From assembly GCA_019635635.1 (NCBI GenBank), contig JAHBZB010000001.1, forward strand, positions 558,001 to 622,000: DNA of 64,000 nucleotides. Reading direction: 5' to 3'. The position numbers and the translations under genes are program-made. The stretch comes from Xanthobacteraceae bacterium (GTDB lineage: Bacteria > Pseudomonadota > Alphaproteobacteria > Rhizobiales > Xanthobacteraceae). The notes below the pieces were generated by a model. The model worked only from the letters and a program-made list of their open reading frames with translations. It made no database searches and had not been told where the DNA came from. Shown here piece after piece: positions 59,606-64,000 of this stretch; positions within the stretch are counted from its first letter, which is position 1, and each line of letters begins with the position of its first letter.

Positions 59606-59962
59606 CTAGTTCACGACGCTCAAGCGCTTGTCGATCACCGAAAGCACGCGGCCCAGATCGCGGCCGCGTTTCAGCACGAAGCCGGTCGAGTTCACGACCG
59701 CGTATTCGCCCTGTTTGCGCGCGAGCGCCGGGCTTTTTTCGATGCGGTAGAGCGGCTGCTCGGAGGAGCGGCGGAAGATCGAAAACACCGCGCGGTCCTT
59801 CATGAAGGCGATTGCGTAGTCGCGCCATTCGCCGGCGGCGACCATGCGGCCATAGAGATCGAGGATGCGCAGGAGTTCGCGCCGGTCGAAGGTGGTGTTT
59901 TTGGGTGCGGAGGCGCGGGAAGCCAACCGCCCCGGAAACGCTATCGGCTCGAGATCGCTCAA
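59606..59962 (-). CDS. DUF2794 protein
   Basis: 118 residues from a TTG start. The DUF2794 core reads FDRRELLRILDLYGRMVAAGEWRDYAIAFMKDRAVFSIFRR, then LYRIEKSPALARKQGEYAVV and LGRVLSVIDKRL. DUF2794 is an alphaproteobacterial family of unknown function, normally near acnA as here. The TTG at 59962 gives MSDLEP and has AGGAGG nine bases upstream; no ATG or GTG fits, and the long upstream in-frame extension looks non-coding. Confidence 0.88.
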   Translation of the reverse strand: MSDLEPIAFPGRLASRASAPKNTTFDRRELLRILDLYGRMVAAGEWRDYAIAFMKDRAVFSIFRRSSEQPLYRIEKSPALARKQGEYAVVNSTGFVLKRGRDLGRVLSVIDKRLSVVN

Positions 59963-60340
59963 ATTCCAGCGCCCTCCTGATCCGTCACTGACGCGGCATG
60001 TCGCGCTAGTGTCATGATCGCGCCGGGCTGAAATTCGGGCAAGCCTTTGTTTTTCACTTGAGATTGCTTGCTTTTTCGGCGCGCGAGCGGGACGCGAAAA
60101 ATCATAAAGACGCCCAATTCCGGCCCCCCCGCCGCCAAAGCGCGAAGCGAGATTTCCTCTCGTAGCCTCCGGGCCGGTTCCGAGGGAGATCCGGTCAATC
60201 CCAGCCCCCCAGCCCCCCGGGCTCAATCGGGCCGGCCCATCTGGCTGCAACCGCGTACGGTTCAAACCCCAGAATTTAAGGGCCGCTCTTTCGGGCGGCC
60301 CTTCTTTTATTTCCGGATCGATTTTTTCGTCAGTGCGCGT
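59963..60340. other. 378-base intergenic stretch with a hairpin, no gene recognised
   Basis: Between DUF2794 and DUF1223. It contains very C/G-rich runs (e.g. six C in a row near 60206) and a palindrome around 60250-60264. I find no credible coding frame on either strand. Its right end carries the hairpin at 60278-60303. Confidence 0.6.
60278..60312. terminator. Terminator-like hairpin near DUF1223 end
   Basis: 9-bp perfect stem (60278-60286 with 60295-60303). The T-run (CTTTTATTT) is on the plus-strand side; on minus the tail is TTAAATTC. Likely ends the DUF1223 transcript and possibly an unknown plus-strand RNA. Confidence 0.65.
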
Positions 60341-61069
60341 TCAACGCAGCGCAACGATCTCTGCATTGCGAATCGCGCCTGGAGAATTTTCCGCACCGTT
60401 CTGCACGAAGACCACGACCGAGTCGGCGCCGTCTTTGGTCAACTCCGCGACCGGAACGGACGTCTTGATCGGCGAGCCCGAATAGGCGCCGAGATTGCGC
60501 CACGAGCGCACCACGTTGAAATAACTGATGGTCTCGCCCTTGTTCTCGCCGCGTGCGATCTGCACATCGACCTTGTTCTTCACGGTAACGAGCCAGACGG
60601 TGGCCTTGCCTTCGCTTGCGCCGACATCGACAACGATGTTGTCGCCGTCGCGCTTCACGGTGAGCGGAATTTCACGCTCGTTCGCAGGGTGGTTACGCAG
60701 CGCCGCCGAAATTTCCCGCTCGTCGCTGCCGACCGCATATTTGACGCCGTTCACGATCGCCTGCGGCGTATAGACGTTCATGTCGCCGCGCACTTTCGCG
60801 TAATTGCGCTGGCGCAGCGTGTGGCCGTGCAGCGCAAGCGTGTCCTTCCAGCCGAGATAGTCCCAGTAGTCGACCGCGAGCGTCAGCGGGATCACGTTCG
60901 GATTTTGCGTGAGCCGCCCCAGGAGCTTGTCGGCGGGCGGGCAGGAATTGCAGCCCTGACTCGTAAAGAGTTCGACCACGGTTTTGCCGCCCGCGAGCGC
61001 GGGCGAGGACGACCATCCGGTCATCGCGGCGAGGACGGCGAGCGCGCCGAGAATGCGAGACACATGCAT
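60341..61069 (-). CDS. DUF1223 secreted thioredoxin-like protein
   Basis: 242 residues. Signal peptide ends SSPALAG; the domain opens VVELFTSQGCNSCPPADKLL, with the CNSC pair (Cys40, Cys43) that gives DUF1223 its thioredoxin-like look. It is periplasmic; redox partner and substrate are unknown. ATG at 61069 is favoured over an in-frame start upstream that would extend into the acnA terminator. Confidence 0.92.
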   Translation of the reverse strand: MHVSRILGALAVLAAMTGWSSSPALAGGKTVVELFTSQGCNSCPPADKLLGRLTQNPNVIPLTLAVDYWDYLGWKDTLALHGHTLRQRNYAKVRGDMNVYTPQAIVNGVKYAVGSDEREISAALRNHPANEREIPLTVKRDGDNIVVDVGASEGKATVWLVTVKNKVDVQIARGENKGETISYFNVVRSWRNLGAYSGSPIKTSVPVAELTKDGADSVVVFVQNGAENSPGAIRNAEIVALR

Positions 61070-61116
61070 CACGAACCTGTCGGGTTGAGCGAAAGACGAT
61101 AAGCCCACAAACGCAA

Positions 61117-61150
61117 AAGCCGCCACTCACTAAGTGGTGAGCGGCGGCTT
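61117..61150 (-). terminator. Terminator after acnA
   Basis: 14-bp stem with one mismatch (61117-61130 with 61137-61150); minus-strand tail TTTTGCGTTTG. It lies 21 bases after the acnA stop. Confidence 0.85.
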
Positions 61151-61170
61151 CGCATTGAAATCGCGGCGTT

Positions 61171-63882
61171 TTACGCGGCGAGGTTACGCAGCACGTATTG
61201 CAGGATGCCGCCGTTCTTGAAGTAGTCGAGTTCGTCGAGCGTATCGATGCGGCACAGGAGCGGCACGGTCTTCTTCGAGCCGTCGCCCATGGTGATTTCC
61301 GCCGACATCACCTGCTGCGGCTTCAGGCCTTCGGCGAGGCCCTTGATCGTGACCTTCTCGTCGCCCTTCAGACCCAGCGTCTGCCACGAAGTGCCTTCCT
61401 CGAAGACCAGCGGTACCACACCCATGCCGATCAGGTTCGAGCGGTGGATGCGCTCGAAGCTCTGTGCGATCACGGCGCGGATGCCTAGCAACACGGTGCC
61501 TTTCGCCGCCCAGTCGCGGGACGAGCCGGTGCCGTATTCCTTGCCGGCGAAGACCACGAGCGGGACCTTCTCCTGCTTGTACTTCATCGCCGCGTCGTAG
61601 ATCGGCAGGCGTTCACCGCCGGGATAGTGGATGGTGACGCCGCCTTCGACGCCCGGCACCATCTGGTTCTTGATGCGGATATTCGCAAACGTGCCGCGCA
61701 TCATGACTTCGTGGTTGCCGCGGCGCGTGCCGTACTGGTTGAAGTCGACGACCGCGACGCCGTGGTCGGTGAGGTACTTGCCTGCCGGAGACGCCGCCTT
61801 GATCGAGCCCGCCGGCGAGATGTGGTCGGTGGTGATCGAGTCGAGGAAGAGGCCGATCACGCGCGCATTGTCGATGTCGGTGATCGCTTCCGGGTCGCGC
61901 TTCATGTGGGAGAAATACGGCGGGTTCTGCACGTAGGTCGAGTTGTTGTCCCAGCCGTAGGTGTCGGAGGCAGCGACCTTGATCGCCTGCCAGTATTTGT
62001 CGCCCTTGAAGACGTCCGCGTATTTCTTCTCGAAAATCTTCTTCGAGATCGAGCGGCGGATGAAGGTCGCGATTTCCTTCGGGCTGGGCCAGATGTCTTT
62101 CAGATAAACCTTCTTGCCCTTCTTGTCGGTGCCGATCGGGTCCTTCGCGAGATCGACCTGCATCGAACCCGCGAGCGCATAAGCCACGACCAGCGGCGGC
62201 GAGGCGAGATAGTTCGCGCGCACGTCCGGGTTCACGCGGCCTTCGAAGTTGCGGTTGCCGGAAAGCACGGCGGCCGCGACCAGATCCTTGTCGTTGATGG
62301 TCTTGGAAATTTCTTCCGGCAGCGGACCGGAGTTGCCGATGCAGGTAGTGCAGCCGAAGCCGACGAGGTTGAAGCCGAGTGCGTCGAGGTCCTTCTGCAA
62401 GCCCGCCTTCGCGAGATACTCGCCGACGACTTGGCTTCCCGGCGCGAGCGAGGTCTTCACCCAGGGCTTGGTCTTCAGGCCCTTCTTCACGGCGTTCCGC
62501 GCAAGCAGCCCAGCGCCGATCATCACGCTCGGGTTAGAGGTGTTGGTGCAGGAGGTGATCGCGGCGATCACGACGTCGCCGTGACCCATGTCGAACTTCT
62601 TGCCATCGACGGGATAGCGCGTGGTCACGTCGGCGGTTTTCTTGAACTCGGTCTCGAGCGCGCCCAAGAAGCCGCTCTTCGCCTTGGAAAGCGCCACGCG
62701 ATCCTGCGGGCGCTTGGGACCGGCAAGCGAAGGCTCGACCTTGGAAAGATCGAGCGCGAGCTTGGTCGTGAACACCGGATCCGGCGTCGAGGGCTTGCGC
62801 CACATGCCCTGGGCTTTCGCATAGGCCTCGACCAGCTTCACCCGATTCTTGTCGCGCGCGGTCTCCGACAGATAACGGATGGTTTCGTCATCGACCGGGA
62901 AGAAGCCGCAAGTCGCCCCGTATTCCGGCGCCATGTTGCCGATGGTCGCGCGGTCCTCGAGCGAGAGCGAGCCCAAGCCCGCGCCATAGAACTCGACGAA
63001 CTTGCCGACCACACCCTTCTTGCGGAGCATCTCGGTGACGGTGAGCACGAGGTCGGTCGCGGTGACGCCGCTCTTGAGTTTGCCGGTGAGCTTGAAGCCG
63101 ACGACTTCGGGAATGAGCATCGAGATCGGCTGGCCGAGCATCGCGGCTTCGGCTTCGATACCGCCGACGCCCCAGCCGAGAATCGCAAGTCCGTTGACCA
63201 TGGTCGTATGCGAGTCGGTGCCGACCAGCGTGTCGGGATAGGCGACCTCGACCATCTTCGGCTTGCCGGTCTTCAGGTCGACCGCTTCTTCGTTGCGGGT
63301 CCAGACGGTCTGGCCGAGATATTCGAGGTTGACCTGATGGCAGATGCCGGTGCCCGGCGGCACGACGCGGAAATTGTCGAAGGCGAGCTGGCCCCATTTC
63401 AGGAACTTGTAGCGCTCGCCGTTGCGCTCGTATTCGAGATCGACGTTTTTCGAGAACGCGGCCGCCGAGCCGAAGTAGTCCACGATCACGGAGTGGTCGA
63501 TCACGAGGTCGACCGGAACGAGCGGGTTGATCTTTTTCGGCTCACCGCCGAGCGACTTCATCGCGTCACGCATGGCGGCGAGATCGACGACCGCCGGAAC
63601 GCCGGTGAAATCCTGCATCAGGACGCGCGCGGGGCGGAAGGCGATTTCGCGGTTCGACTTGCGCTTCTTGCCCCAGAAGGCGAGCGCCTTGATGTCGTCC
63701 TTGGTGACGGTGCGGCCGTCTTCGAAACGGATCAGGTTTTCGAGCAGAACCTTGAGCGAGAACGGCAGCTTGGCCGCGCCCTTGAGGCCGTTTTTCTCGG
63801 CGACTTTCAGATCGTAATAGACGTATTCCTTGCCGCCCGCTTTCAGGGTGCGGCGGCAGTTGAAGCTGTCGAGAGAGGTCAC
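61171..63882 (-). CDS. acnA: Aconitate hydratase A
   Basis: 903 residues, full length for AcnA. Iron-sulphur cluster cysteines are Cys445 ([12 protein letters not shown]) and Cys511/Cys514 ([13 protein letters not shown]). The swivel domain shows [15 protein letters not shown] and the N-terminal domain [18 protein letters not shown] and [14 protein letters not shown]. It isomerises citrate and isocitrate in the TCA cycle. The 118 bases upstream to the window end show no promoter I can name with confidence. Confidence 0.98.
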   Translation of the reverse strand: MTSLDSFNCRRTLKAGGKEYVYYDLKVAEKNGLKGAAKLPFSLKVLLENLIRFEDGRTVTKDDIKALAFWGKKRKSNREIAFRPARVLMQDFTGVPAVVDLAAMRDAMKSLGGEPKKINPLVPVDLVIDHSVIVDYFGSAAAFSKNVDLEYERNGERYKFLKWGQLAFDNFRVVPPGTGICHQVNLEYLGQTVWTRNEEAVDLKTGKPKMVEVAYPDTLVGTDSHTTMVNGLAILGWGVGGIEAEAAMLGQPISMLIPEVVGFKLTGKLKSGVTATDLVLTVTEMLRKKGVVGKFVEFYGAGLGSLSLEDRATIGNMAPEYGATCGFFPVDDETIRYLSETARDKNRVKLVEAYAKAQGMWRKPSTPDPVFTTKLALDLSKVEPSLAGPKRPQDRVALSKAKSGFLGALETEFKKTADVTTRYPVDGKKFDMGHGDVVIAAITSCTNTSNPSVMIGAGLLARNAVKKGLKTKPWVKTSLAPGSQVVGEYLAKAGLQKDLDALGFNLVGFGCTTCIGNSGPLPEEISKTINDKDLVAAAVLSGNRNFEGRVNPDVRANYLASPPLVVAYALAGSMQVDLAKDPIGTDKKGKKVYLKDIWPSPKEIATFIRRSISKKIFEKKYADVFKGDKYWQAIKVAASDTYGWDNNSTYVQNPPYFSHMKRDPEAITDIDNARVIGLFLDSITTDHISPAGSIKAASPAGKYLTDHGVAVVDFNQYGTRRGNHEVMMRGTFANIRIKNQMVPGVEGGVTIHYPGGERLPIYDAAMKYKQEKVPLVVFAGKEYGTGSSRDWAAKGTVLLGIRAVIAQSFERIHRSNLIGMGVVPLVFEEGTSWQTLGLKGDEKVTIKGLAEGLKPQQVMSAEITMGDGSKKTVPLLCRIDTLDELDYFKNGGILQYVLRNLAA

Positions 63883-64000
63883 GGCGATATTCCCGCTGGT
63901 TCAGGGTGAACGCCCGTACCGGCCGGCGGCGTTTCTCGTCCGGTGCCAAGGCTGATAAGCCGCTTTATAGAACTATTCGGAACAAGGGCAATGGAGCCGC

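Noticed and set aside
61627-63909. Plus-strand frame of 760 codons opposite acnA
   Set aside because: It is antisense to a full-length aconitase; its Arg/Asp/Val-rich composition is typical of shadow frames in GC-rich DNA, and no domain is recognisable.

Overview
The window is a dense, high-GC bacterial chromosome segment with no phage, insertion sequence or CRISPR array. Its content points to an alphaproteobacterium of the order Hyphomicrobiales (Rhizobiales), probably in the Bradyrhizobium/Xanthobacteraceae neighbourhood: a giant NAD-glutamate dehydrogenase, IalB, DUF2794, DUF1223, DUF1674, a mitofilin-like protein beside HemY, and an intergenic palindrome of the type abundant in this order. 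This placement is inferred from gene content and order only. Nearly all genes are conserved housekeeping genes.

Layout. 1-6.1 kb: the start of ftsK (cut by the window edge), a class I/II aminotransferase, and two tandem glnK-amtB pairs on the minus strand; the first pair has a good sigma-54 promoter. 6.2-13.4 kb: tesB, a ubiquinone-type FAD hydroxylase, a Trm112-like protein, a LON-domain protein, a CnoX-like thioredoxin/TPR protein, tRNA-Gly, YjbQ, gamma-glutamyltransferase and a peroxidase-like enzyme. 13.5-24.5 kb: giant GDH, an Atg22-like MFS protein, purH, a heparinase-like protein and rsmB. 24.5-31 kb: htpX, DUF1674, extensin-like protein, L,D-transpeptidase, acs, DUF1761, a methyltransferase, EVE and YciI-like proteins. 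31-36 kb: gpsA-tsaD, divergent from mitofilin-like protein-hemY, then tRNA-Thr. 36-42.1 kb: a small accessory-like stretch with an ion channel, TerB, an SDR, a class I amidotransferase, an EamA exporter, a large beta-helix membrane protein and tRNA-Ala. 42.2-49 kb: yggT, DUF167, folD, GNAT, typA, M50 protease and argG. 49-64 kb: HCCA isomerase, two paralogous membrane proteins, rlmN, ialB, quinone oxidoreductase, DUF1232, thpR, a tesA-ybbA-ybbP-like locus, a Bax-inhibitor-1 protein, DUF2794, DUF1223 and acnA.

Functional themes are nitrogen sensing and assimilation (GlnK/AmtB twice, GDH, GGT, ArgG), acetate and TCA metabolism (Acs, AcnA), envelope and periplasm remodelling (L,D-transpeptidase, extensin-like, IalB, HtpX, M50 protease), and RNA/translation maintenance (RsmB, RlmN, TsaD, TypA, ThpR, three tRNAs).

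The least explained item is the 728-residue beta-helix membrane protein at 39.8-42.0 kb. It has a ladder of regularly placed cysteines, two C-terminal membrane segments, and sits beside the 3' end of a tRNA-Ala gene. I see no multi-gene system that is clearly new; the findings are individual loci worth checking.
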